Source: Psychrobacillus sp. OK028 | GTDB lineage: Bacteria; Bacillota; Bacilli; Bacillales_A; Planococcaceae | Length of the DNA stretch: 64,000 nucleotides | Direction: 5' to 3' | NCBI RefSeq assembly: GCF_900103605.1 | Contig: NZ_FNHY01000002.1 | Location: 434,001-498,000, forward strand | Shown here: piece after piece, positions 25,077 through 34,279 of the stretch | How the letters are laid out: every line of letters starts with the position of its first letter | Position numbering within the stretch: the stretch's first letter is position 1 | Translations under genes and position numbers: made by a program | The notes under the pieces: model-generated | The model's database searches: none | Told to the model about the DNA's origin: nothing | Seen by the model: the letters and a program-made list of their open reading frames with translations, nothing else

Positions 25077-26171
25077 ATGGAAATCTTTAAATATATGGAA
25101 ACTTACGATTACGAGCAATTAGTTTTTTGCCAAGACAAAACTTCAGGTTTAAAAGCAATAATAGCAATTCACGATACAACTTTAGGTCCAGCACTTGGTG
25201 GGACTCGTATGTGGAACTATGCAACTGAAGAAGAAGCGATTGAAGATGCATTGCGTCTTGCAAAAGGTATGACTTATAAAAATGCTGCAGCTGGTCTAAA
25301 CCTTGGTGGCGGTAAAACTGTAATAATTGGAGATCCATTAAAGGATAAAAATGAAGAGATGTTCCGTGCTTTTGGTCGTTTCATCCAAGGGTTAAATGGT
25401 CGTTATATTACAGCAGAGGATGTTGGAACCACTGTTGCGGATATGGATTTAATCCATGAAGAAACTAACTATGTAACTGGTATTTCAGAAGCATTTGGTT
25501 CTTCAGGAAATCCATCACCGGTAACAGCTTACGGAGTATACGTAGGGATGAAAGCAGCCGCTAAAGAAGCATTTGGCTCTGATTCTTTAGAAGGCAAAAC
25601 AGTAGCAGTACAAGGTGTAGGAAATGTTGCATACACACTTTGCGAATACTTACACAAAGAAGGCGCTAAGCTATTCGTTGCTGATATTAACCAAGCTTCG
25701 GTTGACCGTGCAATAAATGCTTTTGGAGCAGTTCAAGTGGATGTAAACGATATTTACTCTGTAGAAGCTGATATTTTTGCTCCATGTGCTTTAGGTGCAA
25801 TTATCAATGACAACACAATTCCACAACTAAAAGCAAAAGTAATTGCTGGTTCAGCAAACAACCAATTACGCGATACAGCACACGGAGATTTAATCCATGA
25901 AATGGGTCTTGTCTATGCACCAGATTATGTTATTAACTCAGGTGGAGTTATTAATGTAGCAGATGAATTATATGGCTACAATGCAGAACGTGCGATGAAA
26001 CGCGTTGCGACTATTTACGATAAAATTGAACGTATCTTTGAAATTTCCAAACGTGATGGCATTCCATCATATGTTGCTGCTGACCGTTTGGCAGAGGAAC
26101 GTATTGCACGAGTTAGTAAATCTCGTAGTCAATTCCTACAAAATGGTAAACATATCTTAAACGGACGTTAA
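25077..26171 (+). CDS. bcd: Leucine (branched-chain amino acid) dehydrogenase
   Basis: A 364-residue NAD-dependent Glu/Leu/Phe/Val dehydrogenase that deaminates leucine, valine and isoleucine to their keto acids. The substrate domain has LGGTRMW and [14 protein letters not shown] with catalytic Lys. The Rossmann domain has [17 protein letters not shown], and NNQLRD follows. ATG 25077 follows TAGGAGGAACTACAC. In B. subtilis ptb precedes it and buk follows it; both are absent here. Its product feeds the dehydrogenase complex encoded downstream. Confidence 0.96.
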   Translation: MEIFKYMETYDYEQLVFCQDKTSGLKAIIAIHDTTLGPALGGTRMWNYATEEEAIEDALRLAKGMTYKNAAAGLNLGGGKTVIIGDPLKDKNEEMFRAFGRFIQGLNGRYITAEDVGTTVADMDLIHEETNYVTGISEAFGSSGNPSPVTAYGVYVGMKAAAKEAFGSDSLEGKTVAVQGVGNVAYTLCEYLHKEGAKLFVADINQASVDRAINAFGAVQVDVNDIYSVEADIFAPCALGAIINDNTIPQLKAKVIAGSANNQLRDTAHGDLIHEMGLVYAPDYVINSGGVINVADELYGYNAERAMKRVATIYDKIERIFEISKRDGIPSYVAADRLAEERIARVSKSRSQFLQNGKHILNGR

Positions 26172-26200
26172 GAGTACAACTAATTTCATCTATTAAACTA

Positions 26201-26238
26201 AAGTGGCCGTCTTTCTTTTATAGTAAAGCGGCCTTCTT
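26201..26238 (+). terminator. Weak hairpin between bcd and lpdV
   Basis: AAGTGGCCG ... CGGCCTTCTT can pair around a loop of about 19 bases. A partial terminator or attenuator is possible; the T tract is poor. Confidence 0.3.
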
Positions 26239-26265
26239 AGATGAAAATTGAAGGAGATGTGGAAG

Positions 26266-27696
26266 TTGTCAAAAAATTATGATGTAGTTATTATAGGCGG
26301 CGGTACCGGTGGATATGTTGCTGCTATACGTTCCGCTCAACTCGGATTAAAAACAGCAATCATTGAAAAAGGAAATTTAGGCGGGACTTGCTTACATAAA
26401 GGGTGTATTCCGAGCAAAGCATTACTTCGCAGTGCAGAAGTGTATGCCACTACTAAAAATCATGCGGCAGACTTCGGTGTAAACACGGGAGAGGTAACAC
26501 TCGATTTTAGTCGTGTACAGTCACGCAAGGAATCGATCGTTAACCAATTACATCAAGGTGTGCAAGGCTTGATGAAAAAAGGAAAAATAGATGTATACGA
26601 AGGCACTGGAAGAATGTTGGGTCCATCCATCTTTTCACCTTCTCCAGGTGGAACTATATCAGTAGAGATGAACAATGGTGAAGAAAATGAAATGCTTATA
26701 CCTAAAAATGTAGTAATCGCTACTGGCTCTAGACCACGCACATTACCTGGATTAACGTTTGATGGACAATTTGTCATGAGTTCAGATGAAGCTTTAGCGA
26801 TTACCGAGCTACCAAGATCTATTTTAATAGTAGGTGGAGGAGTTATTGGTATCGAATGGGCATCGATGCTAAACGATTTTGGAGTTGAGGTAACAGTTGT
26901 CGAGTATGCAGATCGTATTATACCGACAGAAGATCAGGATATCTCGAAAGAAATGCAAAAGCTGTTAACTAAAAAAGGAATAACATTTGTCACAAGTGCA
27001 AAAGTATTGCCAGAAACTCTGGAAACAAAAGAAAATGAAGTGAAAATTTCTGCTGAAATAAATGGTGAAACGAAAATCTTTGCAGCCGAAAAAATGTTAG
27101 TATCTGTCGGCAGACAAGCAAATGTTGAAGGTATTGGCATTGAAAATACTGATATCGTTGTAGAAAAAGGATTTATCCAAGTCTCCGAAACATTCCAAAC
27201 CAAAGAATCTCATATTTATGCAATTGGAGATGTTATTGGCGGACTTCAGCTAGCTCATGTGGCAAGTCATGAAGGAATTACCGCACTCGAACATATTGCA
27301 GGTAACGATATTTCCCCAATTGACTACACATTAGTTTCCCGTTGTATCTATTCTAATCCTGAAGCCTCAAGCGTTGGGATAACGGAACTGCAAGCAAAGG
27401 AACAAGGTTATGATGTGAAGGTTGGTAAATTCTCATTTAAAGCGATTGGTAAAGCACTTGTTTACGGTGAAACAGATGGGTTTGTGAAAATTGTTGCAGA
27501 CAAAAAGACAAACGATATTTTAGGTGTTCATATGATTGGACCACATGTAACTGATATGATTTCAGAAGCTGGATTAGCAATGGTTCTAGATGCGACTCCT
27601 TGGGAAATTGCCCATACGATCCACCCACACCCAACACTTAGTGAAGTAATGGGAGAAGCAGCACTCGCTGTAGATGGAAAGGCTATACACATGTAG
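26266..27696 (+). CDS. lpdV: Dihydrolipoyl dehydrogenase (E3) of the bkd complex
   Basis: A flavoprotein of about 476 residues that reoxidises lipoyl groups with NAD. FAD site VVIIGGGTGGYVAAIRSAQ, redox-active GGTCLHKGCIPSKALL, NAD site ILIVGGGVIGIEWASML and C-terminal HPHPTLSE with the active-site His. TTG 26266 is nine bases after AAGGAG and gives the LpdV-type start (SKNYDVVIIGGG). The stop codon directly abuts the triple repeat. Confidence 0.95.
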   Translation: MSKNYDVVIIGGGTGGYVAAIRSAQLGLKTAIIEKGNLGGTCLHKGCIPSKALLRSAEVYATTKNHAADFGVNTGEVTLDFSRVQSRKESIVNQLHQGVQGLMKKGKIDVYEGTGRMLGPSIFSPSPGGTISVEMNNGEENEMLIPKNVVIATGSRPRTLPGLTFDGQFVMSSDEALAITELPRSILIVGGGVIGIEWASMLNDFGVEVTVVEYADRIIPTEDQDISKEMQKLLTKKGITFVTSAKVLPETLETKENEVKISAEINGETKIFAAEKMLVSVGRQANVEGIGIENTDIVVEKGFIQVSETFQTKESHIYAIGDVIGGLQLAHVASHEGITALEHIAGNDISPIDYTLVSRCIYSNPEASSVGITELQAKEQGYDVKVGKFSFKAIGKALVYGETDGFVKIVADKKTNDILGVHMIGPHVTDMISEAGLAMVLDATPWEIAHTIHPHPTLSEVMGEAALAVDGKAIHM

Positions 27697-28064
27697 AAAT
27701 GCGCAGACGCCCACTCAAGCCCTGAAAAGCGCTGGAAGAATTGTAATAAAGGCGGTCCTTGCCTTTATTCACAATTCTGAAGCGACTCGAAGGGCTGGGC
27801 GTCGGAGCTAGACAATAAGAAATGCGCAGACGCCAACTCAAGCCCTGAAAAGCGCTGGAAGAATTGTAATAAAGGCGGTCTTTGCCTTTATTCAAAATTT
27901 TGAAGCGACTCGAAGGGCGGGGCGTGAGCTAGACAATTAGAAATGCGCAACAAGTGCCCGCTCAAACCTCGACGAGCGTTGGAAGAATGAATGTCGGTAA
28001 AGGCGTACTTTTCCTTTATCTGGTATTCTGAAACGACTCGTGAGGCTTGGTCCTGGAGCTAGAC
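27697..28064 (+). repeat. Three tandem hairpin repeats of about 122 bp inside the bkd operon
   Basis: Units begin at 27697, 27820 and 27941 (AAATGCGCA...), spaced 123 and 121 bases, each ending near GGAGCTAGAC. Units 1 and 2 are nearly identical; unit 3 is diverged. Each folds on itself: an inner stem GAATTGTAATAAAGGC / GCCTTTATTCACAATTC and an outer stem GACGCCCA...AGCCCT / AGGGCTGGGCGTC. No ribosome site and no conserved frame. A degenerate copy is at 22464-22580. It starts on the base after the lpdV stop and ends 53 bases before bkdAA. Confidence 0.85.
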
Positions 28065-28116
28065 AAATGCTGTGTAAGAAGCAATTTGATTGTTTATTAA
28101 CAGAGGGGGAGTACTA

Positions 28117-29127
28117 ATGACAACAAATCGTCATGCTGAATTAGGTTTAACAAATGAAGATGTGCTAACAATGTTTGAAACAATGCTAATGGCACGCCGT
28201 ATTGATGAGCGTATGTGGTTATTAAACCGTGCTGGAAAGATTCCTTTTGTAATTTCTTGTCAAGGTCAAGAGGCAGCGCAAGTAGGAGCTGCTTTTGCGC
28301 TAGATAACACAAAGGATTATATTGCACCTTACTACCGTGATATGGGAGTTGTTTTACACTTTGGAATGACTGCCCAAGATCTAATGCTTTCCGCTTTTGC
28401 AAAAGCGGAAGATCCAAATTCGGGTGGTCGTCAAATGCCAGGACATTTTGGTCAAAAGAAAAATAGAATTCTAACTGGTTCTTCACCTGTTACGACTCAA
28501 TTGCCACATGCTGTGGGAGTCGCATTAGCTGCGAAAATTGAGAAAAAAGACTTCATTACATTTGTAACACTAGGAGAAGGTTCCTCTAACCAAGGGGATT
28601 TCCATGAAGGACTAAATTTTGCAGGAGTTCATCAATTACCATGTATTACAATGGTTGAAAACAATAACTATGCTATTTCTGTACCATTTGAGCGTCAAGT
28701 TGCGAGTAAAACGGTTGCAGAGCGAGCATCTAGTTATGGAATGCCAGGTGTGACGGTCGACGGCAAAGATCCAATCGAAGTTTACCGAGTGGTGAAGGAA
28801 GCTGCAGATCGTGCGCGTAATGGCGGTGGCCCGAGCTTAATCGAAGCAGTAACATATCGCTTAACGGCCCACTCTTCAGATGACGATGACAGACAATATC
28901 GTACTGCAGAAGATATTGCAGAAGGTAAAGCGTTGGATCCACTTATTACATTCGCAAAATATTTGCGTGATTTAGAAATACTACCTACAGAATTAGAAAA
29001 AGAGATTAATGATCGCATTATGAAAGAAGTAAATGAAGCAACGGATTACGCAGAAAATGCTCCATATGCTTCGCCAGAAAGTGCGCTATTACATGTGTAC
29101 GCTGAAAAAGACGGGGGGAACGCATAA
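28117..29127 (+). CDS. bkdAA: Branched-chain 2-oxo acid dehydrogenase E1 alpha
   Basis: A 336-residue thiamine pyrophosphate-dependent E1 subunit that decarboxylates branched-chain keto acids. The TPP motif reads TLGEGSSNQGDFHEGLNFAGVHQLPCITMVENNNYAIS, with GxG...NN as expected (GEG, then ENNNYA). The C-terminal YRLTAHSSDDDDRQYR loop carries the phosphorylation-loop region. ATG 28117 follows AGAGGGGGAG. The stop overlaps the bkdAB ATG. Confidence 0.95.
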   Translation: MTTNRHAELGLTNEDVLTMFETMLMARRIDERMWLLNRAGKIPFVISCQGQEAAQVGAAFALDNTKDYIAPYYRDMGVVLHFGMTAQDLMLSAFAKAEDPNSGGRQMPGHFGQKKNRILTGSSPVTTQLPHAVGVALAAKIEKKDFITFVTLGEGSSNQGDFHEGLNFAGVHQLPCITMVENNNYAISVPFERQVASKTVAERASSYGMPGVTVDGKDPIEVYRVVKEAADRARNGGGPSLIEAVTYRLTAHSSDDDDRQYRTAEDIAEGKALDPLITFAKYLRDLEILPTELEKEINDRIMKEVNEATDYAENAPYASPESALLHVYAEKDGGNA

Positions 29128-30110
29128 TGGCAATCATGTCTTATATTGATGCAATAACACTTGCAATGAAAGAAGAGATGACTCGTGATGAACGCGTTTT
29201 CGTTCTAGGGGAAGACGTTGGCCGTAAAGGCGGAGTATTCAAAGCGACAAACGGTCTCTATGATGAGTTTGGAGAATACCGTGTATTAGACACCCCTCTT
29301 GCAGAATCCGCGATAGCTGGAGTTGGTATAGGAGCTGCTATGTACGGATTACGTCCAATTGCAGAAATGCAGTTTGCTGACTTTATCATGCCTGCAGTTA
29401 ACCAAATTATTTCCGAAGCGTCACGTATTCGTTACCGTTCTAACAATGACTGGACTTGTCCAATCGTTTTCCGTGCACCATTTGGTGGGGGAATTCACGG
29501 AGCACTTTATCATTCTCAATCGGTAGAAGCAATTTTCGCTAACCAACCAGGCTTGAAAATTGTCATTCCATCTACTCCATACGATGCTAAAGGTTTGTTA
29601 AAAGCTGCTATTCGCGATGAAGATCCAGTAATGTTCTTTGAGCATAAACGTGCGTATCGTCTTATCAAAGGGGAAGTACCTGAAGAAGATTACACCATTG
29701 AAATTGGCAAAGCAGATGTGAAGCGTGAAGGGGAAGATATTACGGTTATAACATACGGTCTTGCTGTTCATTTTGCGCTACAAGCTGCCGAACGTTTAGA
29801 AAAAGACGGTATTTCTGCACATGTTTTAGATTTACGTACTATTTATCCTTTAGACAAAGAAGGAATTATAGAAGCTGCTTCTAAAACAGGGAAAGTTCTG
29901 CTAGTAACAGAAGATAACAAAGAAGGTAGTATTATCGGGGAAGTTGCGGCTATAATTGCAGAAAACTGCTTATTCGACTTAGATGCACCGATTATGCGTC
30001 TTGCTGGTCCTGATATTCCAGCTATGCCTTATGCACCAACAATGGAAAAATTCTTCATGATCAATCCAGATAAAGTCGAAAAAGCGATGCGTGAGCTAGC
30101 GGAATACTAA
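29127..30110 (+). CDS. bkdAB: Branched-chain 2-oxo acid dehydrogenase E1 beta
   Basis: A 327-residue partner of BkdAA. VFVLGEDVGRKGGVFKAT, the transketolase pyrimidine-binding segment with MQFADFIMPAVNQI, and the C-terminal VLLVTEDNKEGSIIGEVAA. It overlaps bkdAA by one base (TAATG), which suggests tightly coupled translation giving the equal ratio needed for the alpha2-beta2 enzyme. Confidence 0.95.
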   Translation: MAIMSYIDAITLAMKEEMTRDERVFVLGEDVGRKGGVFKATNGLYDEFGEYRVLDTPLAESAIAGVGIGAAMYGLRPIAEMQFADFIMPAVNQIISEASRIRYRSNNDWTCPIVFRAPFGGGIHGALYHSQSVEAIFANQPGLKIVIPSTPYDAKGLLKAAIRDEDPVMFFEHKRAYRLIKGEVPEEDYTIEIGKADVKREGEDITVITYGLAVHFALQAAERLEKDGISAHVLDLRTIYPLDKEGIIEAASKTGKVLLVTEDNKEGSIIGEVAAIIAENCLFDLDAPIMRLAGPDIPAMPYAPTMEKFFMINPDKVEKAMRELAEY

Positions 30111-30112
30111 CT

Positions 30113-30240
30113 TCATTAAGCAAAAAAAGACTTTGCCGAATGAAGTTACTGCCTCCGGCGGATGTCACAGATTTTTTTAAGGAATCTATCGAGTAAGCTC
30201 GATAAAAATCTGTACACAAATACGCCAAGGCGAATTTGAT
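30113..30240 (+). repeat. Structured intergenic repeat between bkdAB and bkdB
   Basis: AAGACTTTGCCGAATGAAG, CTGCCTCCGGCGGATG, then a hairpin ACAGATTTTT ... ATCGAGTAAGCTCGAT ... AAAAATCTGT, then TACGCCAAGGCG. From memory, similar stretches are repeated between genes in Lysinibacillus-like genomes; only one copy is in this window. It separates bkdB from the rest of the operon and could affect its expression. Confidence 0.55.
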
Positions 30241-30254
30241 AAGGAGGAACTCGA

Positions 30255-31565
30255 ATGGCAATCGAACAAATCAAAATGCCCCAACTAGGCGAAAGTGTAA
30301 CAGAAGGAACAATCGAGAAATGGTTAGTTAAACCAGGCGATCACGTAAATAAATACGATGCACTAGCTGAGGTAAATACAGATAAAGTAACAGCTGAAGT
30401 ACCATCCTCTTTTACAGGAATTATTAAAGAGTTGATCGCAAACGAAGGAGACACATTAGCTGTCGGAGAAATCGTTTGTACGATAGAAACAGAAGGTGGA
30501 GCTTCTGAAGAAACGGTAGAGGTAAAAGAGGCTGCACCTGAAGAGCCAACTGCTGAAACTGTTAAACCTGCAGAAGTACTAAAGCATACTGCGCCTGTAG
30601 AACGTGAAAAAGGTGCCAAAGCACGCTATTCACCTGCAGTTTTGAAAATTTCACAAGAACATGGAATCGATCTTTCTTTAGTTACTGGTACAGGTAACGA
30701 AGGGCGAATCACTCGTAAGGATCTACTGAAAATTGTAGAAAGTGGAGAAATTCCAGTTGCAAAAGTAGAGGAAGAAGCAGTTTCCACGCCATCACCAGCA
30801 GCTGCACCTACTTCAGCTCCATCACCGAAAACAGCAGCAGCTCCTAATGTTCCAGTGGCAGTTGGAGATATTGAAATTCCTGTAACTGGTGTTCGTAAAG
30901 CAATCGCGGCAAATATGCTACGTAGCAAACACGAAGCACCTCATGCATGGACAATGATTGAAGTAGACGTTACGAACATGGTTCAATACCGAGACTCCAT
31001 CAAGCATGAATTTAAACAAAAAGAAGGATTTAATGTTACATACTTTGCTTTCTTCGTGAAAGCTGTATCGCAAGCATTAAAAGAATTCCCAATGATGAAT
31101 TCTATGTGGGCTGGAGACAAAATCGTTCAGAAAAAAGACATCAATATTTCTATCGCAGTAGCGACAGAAGATGCACTTTACGTTCCAGTTATTAAAAATG
31201 CGGACGAAAAGACGATTAAAGGTATCGGTCGTGAAGTAAACGAGCTTGCTGCAAAAGTTCGTTCTGGTAAATTAAAGTCAGACGAAATGCAAGGTGGTAC
31301 ATTCACTGTAAACAATACAGGATCCTTTGGTTCTGTTCAATCTATGGGAATTATCAATTATCCACAAGCAGCTATTTTACAAGTAGAATCCATCGTAAAA
31401 CGTCCAGTTATCATGGATGGTGGAATGATCGCTGCACGTGATATGGTAAATCTATGTCTATCATTAGACCACCGTGTACTAGATGGCTTAGTTGCCGGTC
31501 GTTTCTTGGCACGTGTGAAAGAAATACTGGAGAATATTACAAAAGAAAATACATCTGTTTATTAA
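30255..31565 (+). CDS. bkdB: Branched-chain 2-oxo acid dehydrogenase E2 (acyltransferase)
   Basis: A 436-residue core subunit. The lipoyl domain (1-80) has Lys44 in VNTDKVTAE. The E3/E1-binding domain has YSPAVLKISQEHGIDL and GRITRKDLLKI (about 125-165), joined by Ala/Pro-rich linkers. The catalytic domain (about 210-436) ends with the SLDHRVLDGLVAGRFL motif. ATG 30255 follows AAGGAGGAACTCG. It makes branched acyl-CoA, the starter for branched fatty acids. Confidence 0.96.
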   Translation: MAIEQIKMPQLGESVTEGTIEKWLVKPGDHVNKYDALAEVNTDKVTAEVPSSFTGIIKELIANEGDTLAVGEIVCTIETEGGASEETVEVKEAAPEEPTAETVKPAEVLKHTAPVEREKGAKARYSPAVLKISQEHGIDLSLVTGTGNEGRITRKDLLKIVESGEIPVAKVEEEAVSTPSPAAAPTSAPSPKTAAAPNVPVAVGDIEIPVTGVRKAIAANMLRSKHEAPHAWTMIEVDVTNMVQYRDSIKHEFKQKEGFNVTYFAFFVKAVSQALKEFPMMNSMWAGDKIVQKKDINISIAVATEDALYVPVIKNADEKTIKGIGREVNELAAKVRSGKLKSDEMQGGTFTVNNTGSFGSVQSMGIINYPQAAILQVESIVKRPVIMDGGMIAARDMVNLCLSLDHRVLDGLVAGRFLARVKEILENITKENTSVY

Positions 31566-31574
31566 TAACACATG

Positions 31575-31607
31575 AAAAAGGTAGAGCATTCTGCTCTACC
31601 TTTTTTT
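31575..31607 (+). terminator. Terminator of the bkd operon
   Basis: AAAAAGGTAGAGCA, loop ttc, TGCTCTACCTTTTT with T tail. Confidence 0.92.
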
Positions 31608-31868
31608 ATTTCTTACTGATACTTAAATGATTATTGGATGTATGTTTACTTGATAGATGCTAATTATGATATAATTATATTATCAGAATTTTTGAATTAA
31701 TTTAGGTTGAAGTGCTACATTGGTTTCTTTTTGCTTCTAAAAGCAAAAACAATCTTAATAATTTTAAAGAAAATCTATAGGAAAAATTCAAAAAGGGTAG
31801 TCGTTATCAAGTTTGCTGATCGTTGTATTATTAGATACAAAAATTTGAATGATTTAGGAGAGATGATA
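31608..31868. other. AT-rich spacer before the YCII gene
   Basis: A TATAAT at about 31671-31676 and a small hairpin TTTTTGCTT/AAAGCAAAAA near 31731-31752 are the only signals. An open frame starting at 31707 lacks a ribosome site and is not used. Confidence 0.4.
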
Positions 31869-32243
31869 ATGATATTTTTATGTATGGGTTACTTCAACTC
31901 TGAAAAAATGCATGCACTCCCAAGGGCAGAGTTTGAGGCTGTGATGGATGAATGTCAGCCGCACACTGATAAATTTTATGAAAGCGGTAAGGTGCTGGTT
32001 GATGCAGGTCTGGAGTCTGAGATAAAAAACTTGCGCCGTGTCGACGGTAAGGTAATCGTGACAGATGGTCCATATACAGAAACGAAAGAATTGATTGGCA
32101 GCATCTTCATTTTTGAAGCAGAAAACATGGAGGAGGCGATCCAGCTAGCTTCTGTTCATCCGACAACACAAGTAAACAAAGGAGAAGAGTTTGGGTGGCG
32201 CATCGAAATTCGTCCTGTTCATTACTTTAAGAATGATAAATAA
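31869..32243 (+). CDS. YCII-related (DGPF family) protein
   Basis: A 124-residue protein with the DGPFAETKE-type motif (VTDGPYTETKELIGSIF) and a ferredoxin-like alpha/beta layout, typical of the YCII-related family often called DGPFAETKE or PhnB-like. ATG 31869 follows TAGGAGAGATGATA. Members are small enzymes or accessory proteins of mostly unknown role. It is a single gene flanked by hairpins. Confidence 0.8.
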   Translation: MIFLCMGYFNSEKMHALPRAEFEAVMDECQPHTDKFYESGKVLVDAGLESEIKNLRRVDGKVIVTDGPYTETKELIGSIFIFEAENMEEAIQLASVHPTTQVNKGEEFGWRIEIRPVHYFKNDK

Positions 32244-32275
32244 GTTCCCATAAAAGGTGCCCCTAGTAATCAAAG

Positions 32276-32301
32276 ATGGAGTACCTCTTGAGGTGCTCCA
32301 T
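32276..32301 (+). terminator. Hairpin after the YCII gene
   Basis: ATGGAGTACCTC, loop tt, GAGGTGCTCCAT. The stem is strong but the T tail is missing. Confidence 0.5.
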
Positions 32302-32480
32302 AGTGTACTAGCTATTAAAAATAGAGAAACAACTTAAATATATGTTCAATTTAGTAGAAAACAAAAGCGCTACTAATAGGTATACTCTTTATCTAGGATC
32401 TGGTTTTATGTCGAATGGAATGAAGAACAATTGTTATAATATTGATTAATTTTTTTCTCGAAATTTTAAATCTATTATTT

Positions 32481-32900
32481 CTATTTTTTTGAAATTACAG
32501 TAAACATACCTGTCATGTTGGGGGAGAAGTCTTTAAAATTATATTTTTCATAGAACTGTTCTTTTCCTTGTGAGGCAAACAAACCAACAAACGCTTTGTC
32601 TGGCGCATTTGTATGTAAGTATTTAACCAATAAATTCATTATTTCATTTCCAATACCATGTTTCTGATAATCCGGATGAACCACTATATCTTGGATATAG
32701 AAATAAATAGCCCCATCGCCTACAATTCTCCCCATTCCAACAATTTGTTCATTATCCTTGACTGTAATACAGTGAAGAGAATTCCTAAGTGAAGTTTCTG
32801 CCACTTCAAAATTCATATAATTATTCCATCCCACAGACGCGCACAAATATGTAAATTCTTCCAATGTGGGAATATTAGTTTCAATCTTATAGCTTTTCAA
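32481..32900 (-). CDS. GNAT family N-acetyltransferase
   Basis: A 139-residue acetyltransferase. The acetyl-CoA site is IQDIVVHPDYQKHGIGNEIM, and the C terminus has GLFASQGKEQFYEKYNF. The TTG start at 32900 follows GGAGGTAATCTT. The substrate cannot be told. It lies 39 bases downstream of the alpha/beta hydrolase gene on the same strand, so both are probably one operon. Confidence 0.87.
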   Translation of the reverse strand: MKSYKIETNIPTLEEFTYLCASVGWNNYMNFEVAETSLRNSLHCITVKDNEQIVGMGRIVGDGAIYFYIQDIVVHPDYQKHGIGNEIMNLLVKYLHTNAPDKAFVGLFASQGKEQFYEKYNFKDFSPNMTGMFTVISKK

Positions 32901-32939
32901 AAGATTACCTCCAATGCTTCAATCATCACTTGATATTTT

Positions 32940-33866
32940 CTAATTAGAAAGAATCCATTCAGAAATATCTTTAATAACTTGTTTATCTATTTGTTGTGCA
33001 ACTTTATACTCTTTTCTCGCTTTTAGTATCTTGCCATAAATGGAAGGCATAAACAAATGGTTTAAGTTCGGATAAAGTTTAAAAGCTGCATTTGAATTGT
33101 CCTCCAGTAACTTTTTATAGCCATTAAAATCTTTTTCTATGGATACTTGGAAATCCTGCTCGCCTTGCAAAATTAAAACTGGTTTATCCAAAACTTCGAG
33201 ATAATTAGTGGATGGAAGTTCACCCATTTCTTTGAAGTAGTAAGCCCTTACATATTTCCCTAAAACTTTGGTTGATTTTGCTTCGTCGTCACTTAGATTA
33301 TAGATGTTGTTAAATTTAGTTGTTAATGATGCTATTTGTTTTCGAGCAATCACTTTCAAAACCTTATTCAATGAATTTAAAACATCATTATTTTGGTCTA
33401 TCATAATTTCTTCTAATTTGCGTGGTGAACCAGCCATAATGATGATGCCATTGAAGTTTCCACCTTCTGCATCGATTCTTGGAGCCAACATACCTCCCAT
33501 GCTATGTCCTATAATAAATATTTTGTTTACATCCACACGCGAATCCGTTCGTAAAAAGCGAGCTGCTAGTATAGCATCTTCAATTGTTTCTTCTTTAACC
33601 GATAACCCAGTATCTTTTTTTAGTTCTTTACCGTATACGAATGTTCTCTTGTCATAACGAATCACTGCAATTCCTTTTTTCGCCAAACCTTCAGCCAGGT
33701 CTTTAAAGAAATGATTATTTCCGATTTTTGCATCCATGTTACTTGGACCAGAACCGTGAACTAAAACAACCGCAGGAAGTAAGCCGTTAACTTTATCAGG
33801 AATGGTCAACATTCCGTTAAGTGGGTACTTTGTTCCAGCACCTATTACAATTTTTTCATCTGTCAT
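32940..33866 (-). CDS. Alpha/beta hydrolase
   Basis: A 308-residue serine hydrolase. VVLVHGSGPSNMDAKIG holds the oxyanion region, IIGHSMGGMLAPRI the nucleophile elbow, QGEQDFQVSIEKDF the Asp and PNLNHLFMP the His. No signal peptide. ATG 33866 follows GGAGGTAACCTC on the minus strand. It resembles esterases or dienelactone hydrolase-like enzymes acting on small esters; the substrate is not evident. Confidence 0.87.
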   Translation of the reverse strand: MTDEKIVIGAGTKYPLNGMLTIPDKVNGLLPAVVLVHGSGPSNMDAKIGNNHFFKDLAEGLAKKGIAVIRYDKRTFVYGKELKKDTGLSVKEETIEDAILAARFLRTDSRVDVNKIFIIGHSMGGMLAPRIDAEGGNFNGIIIMAGSPRKLEEIMIDQNNDVLNSLNKVLKVIARKQIASLTTKFNNIYNLSDDEAKSTKVLGKYVRAYYFKEMGELPSTNYLEVLDKPVLILQGEQDFQVSIEKDFNGYKKLLEDNSNAAFKLYPNLNHLFMPSIYGKILKARKEYKVAQQIDKQVIKDISEWILSN

Positions 33867-34279
33867 GAGGTTACCTCCACTGAATAATAATTATTTCTGT
33901 TACACATATTACTTTTTTAAAATAGGATACTATAATTTTGTTTATCCTATTAAGTAATTAAAATGACCTATTCACTATTGCGAATAGGTTTGTGATTTTA
34001 TATATTATTTTACTGTTTTTTCCTCCGAAAGAGAACACATTAAATCCCTTGTATTTTATTTTTATATTTTACCTCAAACAGAAGAAGCCCTTATCTGGTG
34101 CTCCTATTAACACAGACAAATTTTATAACACTTCGGTAACGATAGAATTTATTTTTGTAGTAAAAGTGACTAGGATTATTTCTATTATCAAGTCCCTTTC
34201 GTTTACTTTTTCTTTTTATTTCGATAGCATTTGTAAAGAGAAGTATTTAAGGTGGATTTGCAGAAGGGAAGATAAATAG
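33867..34279. other. Intergenic region with two related inverted repeats
   Basis: ATAGGATA ... TATCCTAT (33922-33950) and ACCTATTC ... GAATAGGT (33966-33989) share the CCTAT/ATAGG core. They lie upstream of the minus-strand hydrolase and could be operators or a terminator. The open frame 33992-34279 has no ribosome site and looks random. Confidence 0.4.

Noticed and set aside
27697-28064. Tandem repeats as a CRISPR array
   Set aside because: Units are about 122 bp, nearly whole-unit copies with no unique spacers, and no cas gene is present.
33992-34279. Plus-strand frame of 95 codons before the luciferase-like gene
   Set aside because: No ribosome site, composition like random AT-rich DNA and it ends exactly at the next gene.
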